Below the pieces are notes generated by a model. The model saw only the letters and a program-made list of their open reading frames with translations. It made no database searches and was not told the DNA's origin. The translations under genes and the position numbers were made by a program. Below are positions 34,591-43,834 of a DNA stretch of 64,000 bases, one piece after another; the first letter of the stretch is position 1, and each line of letters begins with the position of its first letter. This stretch comes from Curvibacter cyanobacteriorum (GTDB taxonomy: Bacteria; Pseudomonadota; Gammaproteobacteria; Burkholderiales; Burkholderiaceae_C), in contig NZ_JAQSIP010000012.1 of assembly GCF_028649475.1 (NCBI RefSeq), positions 1-64,000 of the forward strand, in the 5' to 3' direction.

Positions 34591-35067
34591 TTACTTGTAT
34601 ACCCCCGACCCGACAAACATGTCGGCGCCCGGCACACGTTTGGCCACCAGCACCTTGGGCTGCACCTTCTTGGTCAGCGGGTTGGTGAATTCGGCCTCCA
34701 CATGGGCCACGCCTTTGGCCTTGATCTGGGCGATCAGCTCCTTGATCTGGTAGATGCCGTTCGACGACTTCAGCTCGATCAGGTTCTTGCCGACCAGCTT
34801 GGGGTTGGCGCCCAGGGCCAGGCAGTTGCCTTCGAGGTCGTAGGCATAGATGTAGAGCTCGCCGTCGACAAAGGCGCCGTCGGGTTTGTTGAACTCGGCC
34901 AGGGCGGCGTCCTTGCCTTGGCTCTTGAGGGTGGCCAGGGCCTTGTCCACCAGGGCTTCGGCCTTGGACAGGGGGGTGGCCTGGGCGTGGGCCAGGTCGC
35001 TGCCAAAGGTGCACAGGGCCAACAGGGCGGCGCAGGCTTGGCGGCGGCGGATCGCGGAATTCAACAT
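34591..35067 (-). CDS. Secreted single-Cache-domain protein
   Basis: A 158-residue periplasmic protein: signal peptide with cleavage predicted after AHA28, then one Cache domain with the family's core segments (KAEALVDKALATLKSQGKDA, GELYIYAYDLEGNCLALGAN, and VAKRVPGADMFVGSGVY at the C-terminus). Stand-alone Cache proteins often act as small-molecule binding partners of chemoreceptors or kinases. Here it follows an MCP on the same strand 144 bases downstream of that gene's stop, so a ligand-binding partner of chemotaxis is a fair inference. Good AAGGAA Shine-Dalgarno. Confidence 0.8.
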   Translation of the reverse strand: MLNSAIRRRQACAALLALCTFGSDLAHAQATPLSKAEALVDKALATLKSQGKDAALAEFNKPDGAFVDGELYIYAYDLEGNCLALGANPKLVGKNLIELKSSNGIYQIKELIAQIKAKGVAHVEAEFTNPLTKKVQPKVLVAKRVPGADMFVGSGVYK

Positions 35068-35211
35068 GGTGTTCCTTGGTTGGTGAAGGTCAGAAATGGA
35101 CGGGGGCGCACCGGACGTGACGGCGCGTCAAACAAGAGCGAAACAGCGCATCACGCCTGCGCCAGGAAAGGACCGCAGCGCCACCGCCGGGGCGGTCGGC
35201 GCCCGGGGGGC

Positions 35212-36783
35212 TCAGGCCTGCATCAGCAGCGGTGTGTTGCGGGCGTCACCCGCGGTGCGGAACGCGCCCACGGTCTGCACCAGCAGCTCGGTCTGGTCTT
35301 GCAGGCCGCGCGAGTTGGCGCTGATCTGCTCGACCAGGGCCGCGTTCTGCTGGGTGTTGCTCTCGATCGACGCCACCGCGCGGTTCACCTCGCGGATGCC
35401 CACGCTCTGCTCGTCGGCCGAGCTGGCAATGGCGGTCACGGCGGCCGCCAGTTCACGGATGTCATTGACCAGGGTCTCGGTGCGCTCGCCGACCGAAGTC
35501 ACCAGGGCACTGCCCTGGTCGACGTCGCTGCCCGCCTGACGGATCAGGTTGGAGATGTCTTTGGCGGCCACGGCGCTGCGCTGGGCCAGCGACCGCACTT
35601 CGGCCGCCACCACGGCAAAGCCCCGGCCCTGTTCGCCGGCGCGGGCCGCTTCGACCGCGGCGTTGAGCGCGAGGATGTTGGTTTGGAAGGCGATGCCATC
35701 GATCACGCTGGTGATCTCGCCGATCTTCTTGGACGAGGCCAGGATGGCGGCCATCGAGTCCACGATGCGGCTGACTTCGGTGCGGCTTTCCTCGGCGGCT
35801 TCGCGGGCGGTGTGGGCGCGCTGCGAGGCTTGGATGGCGCCTTGCGCCGCCTGGCTGACGCCATCGCTGAATTGTTGCACCGTGGCTGCAGTTTGCTGCA
35901 GCGCAGAGGCCGTGGCCTCGGTGCGCTGGGCCAGGTTGATGTTGCCTTGCGCAATCTCGGACGAGGACAGCGAGACCTCGGAGGCGACTTCGCGGATCCG
36001 GGACACCAGCACGCGCAGGTTGTCCGACGTGCCCGCCAGCGCATTCAGCAGGGCGCTCGATTCGTCTTCTTCGGCCACCCGGGTGACCGGCACGATCTCG
36101 CCCTGCGCCAGTCGGTTGGCCACGCCCAGCGCCGCCTGCAGTGGCGCGGTGATGCGGCGGGCCATCAGCAGGCTGATCGCCACGCAGGCCGCCAGGGCCA
36201 GCGCGGTCAAGCCCAAGCCGATGACCAGGCTGCGCTCGTAGGCCTGTTGTGAGGCGGCCATGGCGTCCTGGACCTGGGCTTTTTCGCTGCCGATCCAGGC
36301 TTGCACGTCGTCGTGCACCTTGCGGAACTCGTCGTCGGCCGCCTGCATGATCTGCGAGGCCGAGGCCATGTCGACATCGGCCATGTCCAGCGCCGACTTG
36401 ACCTTCTTGAGGTAGCCCTCGATCTCCTGGGCGACCCGGGTGGCCTGCGCCTGGCCCGCGCTGTTCAGCGCCTCTGATTCGGCGGCCGCCTTCACGCTGC
36501 GGCGCGCCTGCGCCTGCAGGCTGCCGAGTTTGTCCAGCGCGCGGGCCTGAACCTTGTCGTCCACCTTGCCCATGATGAACATGAAGCGGTAGGCCTCGGC
36601 ATGGGCCTGACCGATGTCTTGCAGCACGGTGTTGGCGTTTTGCAGGGTCAGGTTGCGCTGCCCCACGATGGCGGCGGTCGTCTCCTGTTGCGACTGCAGG
36701 GTCAGCCCTGCAAAAACCAGCAACATCAAGAGGGCGGCGAGTGCCACGGCCGGTGAGAGCAGTACTTTTTGCCTGATTTTCAT
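35212..36783 (-). CDS. Methyl-accepting chemotaxis protein, 4-helix-bundle type
   Basis: A 523-residue Tar/Tsr-like chemoreceptor: TM1 (about 8-30; LLSPAVALAALLMLLVFAG), a periplasmic four-helix-bundle sensor (about 31-180), TM2 (about 185-205; SLVIGLGLTALALAACVAIS), HAMP (RRITAPLQAALGVANRLAQG) and a signalling domain with the tip [20 protein letters not shown]. No CheR pentapeptide at the end. I use the ATG giving MKIRQKV; an upstream in-frame ATG would add 26 residues without a hydrophobic or charged pattern typical of the family. The next gene on this strand encodes a Cache protein. Confidence 0.88.
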   Translation of the reverse strand: MKIRQKVLLSPAVALAALLMLLVFAGLTLQSQQETTAAIVGQRNLTLQNANTVLQDIGQAHAEAYRFMFIMGKVDDKVQARALDKLGSLQAQARRSVKAAAESEALNSAGQAQATRVAQEIEGYLKKVKSALDMADVDMASASQIMQAADDEFRKVHDDVQAWIGSEKAQVQDAMAASQQAYERSLVIGLGLTALALAACVAISLLMARRITAPLQAALGVANRLAQGEIVPVTRVAEEDESSALLNALAGTSDNLRVLVSRIREVASEVSLSSSEIAQGNINLAQRTEATASALQQTAATVQQFSDGVSQAAQGAIQASQRAHTAREAAEESRTEVSRIVDSMAAILASSKKIGEITSVIDGIAFQTNILALNAAVEAARAGEQGRGFAVVAAEVRSLAQRSAVAAKDISNLIRQAGSDVDQGSALVTSVGERTETLVNDIRELAAAVTAIASSADEQSVGIREVNRAVASIESNTQQNAALVEQISANSRGLQDQTELLVQTVGAFRTAGDARNTPLLMQA

Positions 36784-37193
36784 GGGTCGGGTGAGCGGTT
36801 GGGGAAGGGATGCAGTGGTCTGCGAGAGCGCGAACCCGGTGGTCACTGGGTTGGTTTTCATCCTATCGGGGCTGACCCAGGGTTATCCCCATGTCGGTGC
36901 GTGGTGCAGCGGTTTATTGACCGAGATCAATCAAAAAGCCGCCCCTCGAGGCTTTGGCGCCACCCAGGCTGCCCGAGCCGACCCTGCGGCGCGCAGGGCT
37001 CGGTCCGGCGACCCGCGAGGCGGGGGGCAGCAGACCGCTCTGCATGCCAGTTCGCCCGGTGGTCGACTTAGTCCCTGGCGCATGGCGGGGGCTCGTCGGA
37101 CCCGGGGCTGTCGCACTTGTCTGGTGCTCAGGCTGCCTTCAGGGGTCGCAACGGCCTAGAATTCAGGGTTTGCCCGTCTTAAGCGATCGCCCA
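36784..37193. other. Divergent intergenic region between MCP and ispA
   Basis: About 410 bases carrying the MCP promoter on one strand and the ispA-dxs promoter on the other. The FNR/CRP-like palindrome at 36916-36931 is the only element I can single out. A TAGAAT at about 37157-37162 could be a -10 box toward ispA, but I found no matching -35. Confidence 0.4.
36916..36931. promoter_or_regulatory. FNR/Anr-like palindrome
   Basis: TTGAC-CGAG-ATCAA, one mismatch from the FNR/Anr consensus TTGAT-N4-ATCAA, and the flanking A and T extend the symmetry. It lies about 135 bp upstream of the MCP start and about 390 bp upstream of ispA. A match of this quality can occur by chance; functional use is inference. 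Confidence 0.4.
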
Positions 37194-37322
37194 ATGCCCA
37201 ACGCGCCCCATTTCTGTCCTGATCCTGTTTCGCCAGTCCGTGACGTCGTCACGCGGACCGCGTGTGGGCTGTTTGTCGAGGGGGCGGGTCGGTCGGGTTC
37301 GCTGGCTGGAGCGGGCGCATGA
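37194..37322 (+). CDS. Possible 42-residue leader peptide or small ORF before ispA
   Basis: ATG at 37194 opens MPNAPHFCPDPVSPVRDVVT and closes with a TGA that overlaps the ispA ATG (ATGA), the geometry of translational coupling. There is no recognisable domain and no clear Shine-Dalgarno. It occupies the place where many proteobacteria have xseB, but the sequence is not XseB. Confidence 0.3.
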   Translation: MPNAPHFCPDPVSPVRDVVTRTACGLFVEGAGRSGSLAGAGA

Positions 37323-38215
37323 GCGCGCAGGCGTTTGATTTCCGGGCCTGGAGCTCGGCCCACCTGGCGACGGTGGAGAACGCCTTGTCGACCTGGGTGG
37401 GGCAGGATGCGCCGGCCGATCTGGGCCAGGCCATGCGCTATGCGGTGCTCGACGGCGGCAAGCGACTGCGTCCCCTGCTGGTGCTGGCCGCCCAGGAGGC
37501 GGTCCAGGGCCTGCCCCAGGCGGGCCTGCGGGCCGCTTGCTCGGTCGAATTGATCCACGCCTATTCGCTGGTGCACGACGACATGCCCTGCATGGACAAC
37601 GATGTGCTGCGCCGTGGCAAGCCCACCGTCCATGTGGCCTACGGCGAAGCCAGTGCCTTGCTGGCCGGCGATGCCCTGCAGGCCTTGGCGTTTGAGTTGT
37701 TGACGCCCGACGACGGCAGCGTGCCCGATGCCATGCAGGCGGTGCTGTGCCGTCTGCTGGCCCGTGCGGCCGGCAGCGAGGGCATGGCCGGCGGCCAGGC
37801 GATCGACCTGGCCAGCGTCGGCAAAGCGCTGGACGAGGTGCAACTGCGCCGCATGCACCGCCTCAAGACCGGTGCCTTGCTGCAGGGCAGTGTGTTGATG
37901 GGCGCCGCTTGCGGCCAGACTGACGCGAGCGCCTGGCAGGCGCTGAAGGATTACGGCGCTGCGCTGGGCTTGGCCTTCCAGGTGGTGGACGACATCCTCG
38001 ACGTGGTGGCCGATTCGGCCACCTTGGGCAAGACCGCGGGCAAAGACGCTGCGCAGGACAAGCCTACTTATGTGTCCCTGTTGGGCCTGGACCGGTCGCG
38101 GGCTTATGCTGGCGAACTGTTGGACCAGGCCATGGCGGCCCTGCAAGCCAGCCGCCTGAGCAACACGGTCGCCCTGGCGGCCCTGGCCCACATGGTGGTG
38201 AACCGCTCCAACTGA
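37319..38215 (+). CDS. ispA: Farnesyl/geranyl diphosphate synthase
   Basis: A 298-residue short-chain trans-isoprenyl diphosphate synthase, condensing IPP with DMAPP/GPP to farnesyl diphosphate for quinones, undecaprenyl phosphate and related lipids. The first aspartate-rich motif is D87-D-M-P-C-M-D93, with the two-residue insertion typical of bacterial FPP synthases, and the second is D224-D-I-L-D228. [13 protein letters not shown] (about residues 46-58) and the [10 protein letters not shown] segment are conserved. The start ATG has GGAG ten bases upstream. dxs follows 76 bases later, forming an isoprenoid operon. Confidence 0.92.
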   Translation: MSAQAFDFRAWSSAHLATVENALSTWVGQDAPADLGQAMRYAVLDGGKRLRPLLVLAAQEAVQGLPQAGLRAACSVELIHAYSLVHDDMPCMDNDVLRRGKPTVHVAYGEASALLAGDALQALAFELLTPDDGSVPDAMQAVLCRLLARAAGSEGMAGGQAIDLASVGKALDEVQLRRMHRLKTGALLQGSVLMGAACGQTDASAWQALKDYGAALGLAFQVVDDILDVVADSATLGKTAGKDAAQDKPTYVSLLGLDRSRAYAGELLDQAMAALQASRLSNTVALAALAHMVVNRSN

Positions 38216-38291
38216 CCCAGAACACCGAGCCTTCCGTGCAGCTGCCCCCGGGGCAGCGGGCGATGCAGGCTCTCTTTTGAATAGCAATCCG

Positions 38292-40157
38292 ATGCAATTC
38301 CCCAGCTACCCCTTGCTGCAGAAGGTCAACGATCCCGCTGATTTGCGGCGTTTGTCGCGTGCTGAGCTCACGCAGTTGTCCGCCGAGTTGCGGGCTTATG
38401 TGATCGACAGTGTCTCCAAGACCGGTGGCCACTTGAGCTCCAACCTGGGCACCGTGGAGCTGACCGTGGCTTTGCACGCCGTGTTCAACACGCCCCACGA
38501 CCGCCTGGTCTGGGACGTGGGCCACCAGACCTACCCGCACAAGATCCTGACCGGCCGGCGTGACCGCATGCCGACCCTGCGCCAGTTGGGCGGGCTGTCG
38601 GGTTTCCCGCAGCGCGCCGAAAGCCCCTACGACACCTTCGGTACGGCGCATTCGTCGACCAGCATCTCGGCCGCCCTGGGCATGGCCCTGGCCGCGCGTC
38701 AGAAGGGCGAGGACCGCCACGCGGTGGCCATCATTGGCGATGGCGCCATGAGCGCGGGCATGGCCTTTGAAGCCTTGAACAACGCCGGCGTGCAGCAGGA
38801 CTGCAAGCTGCTGGTGGTGCTCAACGACAACGACATGTCGATCAGCCCGCCGGTGGGCGCGCTCAACCGCTACCTGGCCCAGCTGATGAGCGGCCAGTTC
38901 TATGCCGCGGCCAAGGACCTGGGCAAGTCGGTGCTGAAGCCCTTGCCCCCCTTGTTCGAGCTGGCCAAACGCCTCGAAGAGCAGGCCAAGGGCATGGTGG
39001 TGCCGGCCACGCTGTTCGAGAAGTTCGGCTTCAATTACGTGGGGCCGATCGACGGCCATGACCTCGATTCGCTGATCCCGACGCTGGAGAACCTCAAGCA
39101 CCTCAAGGGGCCGCAGTTCCTGCACGTGGTGACCAAGAAGGGCCAGGGCTACAAGCTCGCCGAGGCCGACCCGGTGGCCTACCACGGCCCGGGCAAGTTC
39201 GACCCCGCCGTGGGCCTGCAAAAGCCGGCTACGCCGCCCAAGCAGACCTTCACCCAGGTGTTCGGCCAATGGCTGTGCGACCAGGCCGCGGCCGACATCC
39301 GCCTGGTGGGCATCACGCCCGCCATGCGCGAGGGCTCGGGCATGGTCGAGTTCGAAAAGCGCTTTCCGGGGCGCTACCACGACGTGGGCATTGCCGAGCA
39401 GCACGCGGTCACCTTTGCCGCGGGCCTGGCCTGCGAAGGCTTGAAGCCCGTGGTGGCGATTTACTCCACCTTCTTGCAGCGGGCCTATGACCAACTGATC
39501 CACGATGTGGCCCTGCAGAACCTGCCGGTGGTGTTTGCGCTCGACCGCGCTGGCCTGGTGGGCGCCGATGGTGCCACCCACGCTGGGGCCTACGACATCC
39601 CGTTTTTGCGCTGCATTCCCCAGGTCAGCGTGGCCTGCCCCGCCGACGAAGCCGAATGCCGTCAGCTGCTCAGCACGGCCTATGCCCAGAACCACCCCGT
39701 GGCGGTGCGCTACCCCCGGGGCTCCGGGGTGGGCACGGTGCCGGGCAACGACCTGCAGACCCTGCCCTTCGGCAAGGGGGCGTTGCGCCGCGAAGGCCAG
39801 CGCATCGCCATCCTGGCCTTTGGCACCTTGCTGTACCCGGCCTTGCAGGCCGCCGAGGCGCTGAACGCCACGGTGGTCAACATGCGGTGGGCCAAGCCGC
39901 TGGACACCGAGCTGTTGCTCGAGGTGGCCGCGCGCCACGAAGCCCTGGTGACGATCGAAGAAGGCGCCGTCATGGGCGGTGCAGGCTCGGCCGTGCTGGA
40001 GGCCTTGCAGGCCGCGGGCCTGCCGCGACCGGTGCTGCAACTGGGCCTGCGCGACGAGTTCATCGAGCATGGCGACCCAGCCAAACTGCTGCAACTTCAG
40101 GGTCTGGACGCAGCGGGCATCGAGCAATCGGTGCGTGCGCGTTTTCCGGCCCCTTGA
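38292..40157 (+). CDS. dxs: 1-deoxy-D-xylulose-5-phosphate synthase
   Basis: A 621-residue thiamine-diphosphate enzyme making DXP from pyruvate and glyceraldehyde-3-phosphate, the entry step of the MEP isoprenoid pathway (and of thiamine/pyridoxal synthesis). The catalytic VGHQTYPHK with His78, the ThDP motif GDG (149-151, GDGAMSAG), the [17 protein letters not shown] loop and the C-terminal transketolase domain are intact. Length is normal. I use ATG 38292 (MQFPSYPLL), though no strong Shine-Dalgarno is visible; a TTG five codons upstream is possible. A palindrome GCTGCCCC/GGGGCAGC lies between ispA and dxs at 38241-38257. Confidence 0.94.
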   Translation: MQFPSYPLLQKVNDPADLRRLSRAELTQLSAELRAYVIDSVSKTGGHLSSNLGTVELTVALHAVFNTPHDRLVWDVGHQTYPHKILTGRRDRMPTLRQLGGLSGFPQRAESPYDTFGTAHSSTSISAALGMALAARQKGEDRHAVAIIGDGAMSAGMAFEALNNAGVQQDCKLLVVLNDNDMSISPPVGALNRYLAQLMSGQFYAAAKDLGKSVLKPLPPLFELAKRLEEQAKGMVVPATLFEKFGFNYVGPIDGHDLDSLIPTLENLKHLKGPQFLHVVTKKGQGYKLAEADPVAYHGPGKFDPAVGLQKPATPPKQTFTQVFGQWLCDQAAADIRLVGITPAMREGSGMVEFEKRFPGRYHDVGIAEQHAVTFAAGLACEGLKPVVAIYSTFLQRAYDQLIHDVALQNLPVVFALDRAGLVGADGATHAGAYDIPFLRCIPQVSVACPADEAECRQLLSTAYAQNHPVAVRYPRGSGVGTVPGNDLQTLPFGKGALRREGQRIAILAFGTLLYPALQAAEALNATVVNMRWAKPLDTELLLEVAARHEALVTIEEGAVMGGAGSAVLEALQAAGLPRPVLQLGLRDEFIEHGDPAKLLQLQGLDAAGIEQSVRARFPAP

Positions 40158-40381
40158 TGGGCCTTCCCCGCGGGGGATTTTTGCCCGCACGGTGGGTCAA
40201 TCCGGTGTAAATTGGACTTTCCTTGCAGAACCCTGAAGTCTTCCCGGTGACAGCGGTTTTCGCAGGGTAAACCCGGGCCTTTGGGGCTGGGGGCCTTTCT
40301 ACAATCCGGGTTCTCTAGGCAGTCGCCAGGGCGTGCAGCCCGGTGTCTGTCGGTCAATCACCTATATCGGAGTCACTGTCC

Positions 40382-41461
40382 ATGGATCGTCGTTCAATCA
40401 TCAAACAGGCGGGTATTGCTGGGGTTTTGGCCGCGGGTGCGGCACCCGCCGTGCACGCTCAGGCGGCTGTGCGCTGGCGCCTGGCTTCCAGCTTCCCCAA
40501 GTCGCTGGACACGATTTATGGCGCCGCCGAAGTCTTTGCCAAGAAGGTCAAAGAACTGTCGGGTGGCAAGTTTGAAATCTCGGTTCACGCCGGTGGCGAA
40601 CTGATGCCCCCGCTGGGCGTGGTGGACGGCGTGCAGCAAGGCTCCGTCGAGATGTGCCACACCGTGCCGTACTACTACTTCGGCAAGAACGAAGCCTTTG
40701 CGATTGGCGCTGCCATTCCCTTCGGCATGAACTCGCGCCAGATGACCGCGTGGATGATGCACGGCAACGGCCGCAAGCTGATGAACGAGTTCTACGCCAA
40801 GTACAACATCGTCAGCTTCGCTGGCGGCAACACCGGCGCCCAGATGGGTGGCTGGTTCCGCAAGGAAATCAAGACCCCGGCCGACATCAAGGGCCTGAAG
40901 TTCCGCGTGGGTGGCTTTGCTGGCCGCGTGATCGAACGCATGGGCGGCGTGCCGCAAAACATCCCTGGTGGCGAAATCTACCAAGCGCTCGAAAAGGGCA
41001 CCATCGACGCCGCCGAGTGGGTGGGCCCGTACGACGACCAGAAGCTGGGCTTCAACAAGGTCGCCCCGTACTACTACTACCCGGGCTGGTGGGAAGGTGG
41101 TCCGGAAGTGGACTTCTTCATCAACAACAAGGCGTTCGACACCCTGTCGCCTGAGAACAAGGCCATCATCGAAGCCGCTTCGGCCTATGCCCACGTCGAC
41201 ATGCAAGCCAAGTACGACGCGCTGAACCCGACCGCCCTGAAGCAACTGGTGGGTGCCAAGACCAAGGTCGTGTCCTTCCCCAAGGAAGTGCTGCAAGCCT
41301 CGTTCGACGCCTCGATGGCCATCTACGCCGAACTCGAAGCCAAGAACCCGGACTGGAAGAAGATCTACTCCGACTACCGCACCTTCCAAAAGGACCAGAT
41401 CCTCTGGTTCCGCTTCGCCGAAGCCCGCTTCGACAGCTTCATGCAAACCGCCAAGCTGTGA
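40382..41461 (+). CDS. dctP: TRAP transporter substrate-binding protein DctP (TakP-like)
   Basis: A 359-residue periplasmic binding protein of the TRAP DctP family, most like the TakP branch for 2-oxo acids or related organic anions. The signal peptide has a twin-arginine-like start (MDRRSIIKQAGIAGVLAAGA) and ends AVHAQ. Mature-protein landmarks are WRLASSFPKSLDTIYGAAEV, GWFRKEIKTPADIKGLKFRV, the Arg of KFRVGG and PGGEIYQALEKGTIDAAEWV. It lies on the plus strand, facing the minus-strand dctQM genes from which it is separated by a small membrane-protein gene. A 224-base leader precedes it, and a bidirectional terminator follows. Confidence 0.92.
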   Translation: MDRRSIIKQAGIAGVLAAGAAPAVHAQAAVRWRLASSFPKSLDTIYGAAEVFAKKVKELSGGKFEISVHAGGELMPPLGVVDGVQQGSVEMCHTVPYYYFGKNEAFAIGAAIPFGMNSRQMTAWMMHGNGRKLMNEFYAKYNIVSFAGGNTGAQMGGWFRKEIKTPADIKGLKFRVGGFAGRVIERMGGVPQNIPGGEIYQALEKGTIDAAEWVGPYDDQKLGFNKVAPYYYYPGWWEGGPEVDFFINNKAFDTLSPENKAIIEAASAYAHVDMQAKYDALNPTALKQLVGAKTKVVSFPKEVLQASFDASMAIYAELEAKNPDWKKIYSDYRTFQKDQILWFRFAEARFDSFMQTAKL

Positions 41462-41482
41462 AGCCTGCCTGCGGGCCTCAAG

Positions 41483-41511
41483 AAAAAACGCGCCTCTGGC
41501 GCGTTTTTTTT
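41483..41511. terminator. Bidirectional rho-independent terminator
   Basis: A6, stem CGCGCC/GGCGCG (41489-41494, 41498-41503), T8. It ends dctP on the plus strand and can also terminate the convergent small membrane-protein gene on the minus strand. Confidence 0.92.
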
Positions 41512-41654
41512 CGTCCCTGCTGAACGGGCCTGCGCCGAGCATCTGGACGCGTCCTGGGGCCGTGCAGGGCGCTTGTGGCGGCCCCTGGTGGGGCAAGGCC
41601 CAGGCGGTGGGCTTAGGGGCGGCTGGGCGGCGCGGCGGGGCTCAGAGGCGGGGC

Positions 41655-42164
41655 TCAGAGGCGCCGGAAGCTCGCCAGCTCGGCGATCAGGCGCTCGCAC
41701 TCGGCGCGCACCTCGGGGGAGGCCACGTAGAACACCGCGAACTTGCCGCTCAGGGTGCGCACGTACAGGCGCGGTGCGATCAGCCATTCGAGCCCGCGCA
41801 CGCGGATGAACTTGGCGAACGCCAGGTCCGCCAGGGGCATGACCTTGTCGCCGGCCCATTGCTGGTGCAGGCGGGTGGCATCGAGGCGGGTGCGGCTGCG
41901 CACAATGAACCAGGCCAGGCAGGTGATCATCAACTGGGCGGCCACAAACCACAGCCCAGCCGAGCGGCTGTGGATCTCGGGCTGGTTGGTGATCCACAAC
42001 TGGGCCAGCCAGGCGCCGCAGCCCACGGCCATCAGCACCGCCAGGCATTTGACCAGCACCGGGAAGGCAGGCCCCTCCACGCTGCCGCCCTGGGGGCTGA
42101 ACACAAAGGGGGGCGGGCCCATGCGGGGCAGCTCGGGGGCGGGGGGCGCGGTGGGTTCGGTCAT
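41655..42164 (-). CDS. Hypothetical two-TM membrane protein
   Basis: A 169-residue protein not recognised. Pro-rich N-terminus (EPTAPPAPELPRMGPPPF), two hydrophobic helices (about 33-57 and 69-88), then a cytoplasmic region with RTRLDATRLHQQWAGDKVMP and FIRVRGLEWLIAPRLYVRTL. The start ATG has GGAG at a suitable distance; a longer start five codons upstream is less likely. It lies between dctM and dctP on the same strand as dctM, downstream of a strong terminator, so it may be separately transcribed. Confidence 0.6.
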   Translation of the reverse strand: MTEPTAPPAPELPRMGPPPFVFSPQGGSVEGPAFPVLVKCLAVLMAVGCGAWLAQLWITNQPEIHSRSAGLWFVAAQLMITCLAWFIVRSRTRLDATRLHQQWAGDKVMPLADLAFAKFIRVRGLEWLIAPRLYVRTLSGKFAVFYVASPEVRAECERLIAELASFRRL

Positions 42165-42200
42165 CGCAAGGCACTCCAAAAGGGATCAGCGCTGGGGCTC

Positions 42201-42231
42201 AAAAGAAACAGCCCCTGGGGGCAGGGGCTGT
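42201..42231 (-). terminator. Rho-independent terminator of dctQM
   Basis: Perfect 10-bp stem ACAGCCCCTG/CAGGGGCTGT (42208-42217, 42222-42231) with a four-base loop, followed on the minus strand by TTTCTTTT. It starts 38 bases after the dctM stop. Confidence 0.85.
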
Positions 42232-42268
42232 GCAGGGGGATGCGCAGGCCGCCATGGCGGCCCGGCGA

Positions 42269-43780
42269 TCATTTGCTGGCGGGCTTCTCTTCCGAAGGCT
42301 TGAACATTTCTTCCAGCTTCTTCTGTTCGGCATCCGCATCGTCTTCGGGCTTGGCTTCCTCTTCGTCGGCCGGTACCTCGATGGTCACCTTGTTGACGTC
42401 GATCACGGCTTCCTTAGGGATGAACATCGTCACCGTTTGCGGCACGAAGATCACCACCGCCACCAGCACCAACTGCATGATCACCCAAGGGATCGAGCCC
42501 ATGTAGATGTCCGAGGACTTGATCGGGTTCTTGATGCGGCCTTCCTTGAACAGCGTGTCCGAAATCCCGCGCAGGTAGAACAGCGCGAACCCAAACGGCG
42601 GGTGCATGAAGCTGGTCTGCATGTTCACGCACAGCAGTACGCCGAACCACACCAGGTCGATGCCCAGCTTGTCGGCCACCGGGCCCAGCATCGGCAAGAT
42701 GATGAAGGCGATCTCGAAAAAGTCCAGGAAGAACGCCAGGAAGAAGATGAAGATGTTGACCGCAATCAGGAAGCCGGTCTGGCCGCCAGGCAGGCCGCTG
42801 AGCAAGTGCTCGACCCACTTGGCGCCGTCCACGCCCTGGAACACCATCGAGAACACGCGTGCCCCGATCAGGATGAACACCACCATCGCGGTCAGGCGCA
42901 TGGTGCCTTGCATGGCTTCCCAGATCAGCGAAGGCGACAGGCGCTTGTGCATGGCGGCCAGCACCATGGCCCCCACCACGCCCATGGCACCGGCTTCGGT
43001 CGGGGTGGCAATGGCGGTGTCGATGCCCGGCAGGCCGCCCATCGAGCCCAGCACGGCAAAGATCAGCACGGCCGACGGGATGATGCCGCGCAGGCACTTG
43101 GCCCACAGGGCCCAGCCCACCAGGGTGCGCGCTTCTTTGGGCACGCCCGGCACGTAGGACGGCTTGAACACGCTCAAGGCGAAGGTGTAGCCCGCAAAGA
43201 TCAGCACCTGCAGGATCGAGGGGCCCCAGGCGCCCTTGTACATGTCGCCCACCGAGCGGCCCAGCTGGTCGGCCATCACGATCAGCACCAGCGACGGCGG
43301 CACCAGCTGCGTGATGGTGCCCGAGGCGGCCAGCACGCCGGTGGCGTAGCGCATGTTGTAGCCGTAGCGGATCATCACGGGCAGCGAGATCAGCGCCATG
43401 GCAATCACCTGGCCCGCCACGGTGCCGGTGATGGCGCCGAGGATGAAGCCCACGATGATCACCGAGTAGCCCAGGCCGCCGCGCACCGGGCCGAACAGCT
43501 GGCCCATCGAGTCCAGCATGTCTTCGGCCAGGCCGCACTTCTCAAGCAGGGCGCCCATGAAGGTGAAGAACGGGATCGCCAACAGCAGGTCGTTGGACAG
43601 GATGCCGAACATGTTGAGCGGCAGGTTGGACAGGTAGCTGGCGGGGAACCAGCCCTGGCTGATGGCAAAGAAGCCTGAGGCCAGGCCCAGGGCCGCCAGC
43701 GAGAAGGCGACCGGGAAGCCGATCAGCATGACCAGCACCAGCCCTCCAAACATGAAGGGCGCGAAGTTTTCCATGAGCAT
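42269..43780 (-). CDS. dctM: TRAP transporter large permease DctM
   Basis: A 503-residue TRAP large permease with about twelve membrane helices, the ion-coupled transport subunit. Typical segments are IPFFTFMGALLEKCGLAEDM, MRYATGVLAASGTITQLVPP, and PPFGFALFYLRGI. After the last helix a highly charged tail of about 45 residues (VPADEEEAKPEDDADAEQKK) extends the protein beyond the usual end. The start ATG has AGGA upstream; a second ATG two codons later is possible. dctQ is 54 bases upstream; together with dctP (opposite strand) it makes a full TRAP system. Confidence 0.92.
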   Translation of the reverse strand: MLMENFAPFMFGGLVLVMLIGFPVAFSLAALGLASGFFAISQGWFPASYLSNLPLNMFGILSNDLLLAIPFFTFMGALLEKCGLAEDMLDSMGQLFGPVRGGLGYSVIIVGFILGAITGTVAGQVIAMALISLPVMIRYGYNMRYATGVLAASGTITQLVPPSLVLIVMADQLGRSVGDMYKGAWGPSILQVLIFAGYTFALSVFKPSYVPGVPKEARTLVGWALWAKCLRGIIPSAVLIFAVLGSMGGLPGIDTAIATPTEAGAMGVVGAMVLAAMHKRLSPSLIWEAMQGTMRLTAMVVFILIGARVFSMVFQGVDGAKWVEHLLSGLPGGQTGFLIAVNIFIFFLAFFLDFFEIAFIILPMLGPVADKLGIDLVWFGVLLCVNMQTSFMHPPFGFALFYLRGISDTLFKEGRIKNPIKSSDIYMGSIPWVIMQLVLVAVVIFVPQTVTMFIPKEAVIDVNKVTIEVPADEEEAKPEDDADAEQKKLEEMFKPSEEKPASK

Positions 43781-43834
43781 CTTGTGAGTCCTGAAATCCG
43801 GTGGAGTGAGAGGGTGGGGGAAGCGCCTGCGCGC

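Noticed and set aside
34483-36252. 589-codon plus-strand frame opposite the Cache and MCP genes
   Set aside because: It crosses two well-identified minus-strand genes and the intergenic gap between them; composition is that of an antisense shadow.
38064-40190. 708-codon minus-strand frame opposite dxs
   Set aside because: It lies wholly over dxs, whose ThDP motifs are unambiguous; the antisense frame is His/Gln/Gly-rich with no fold.
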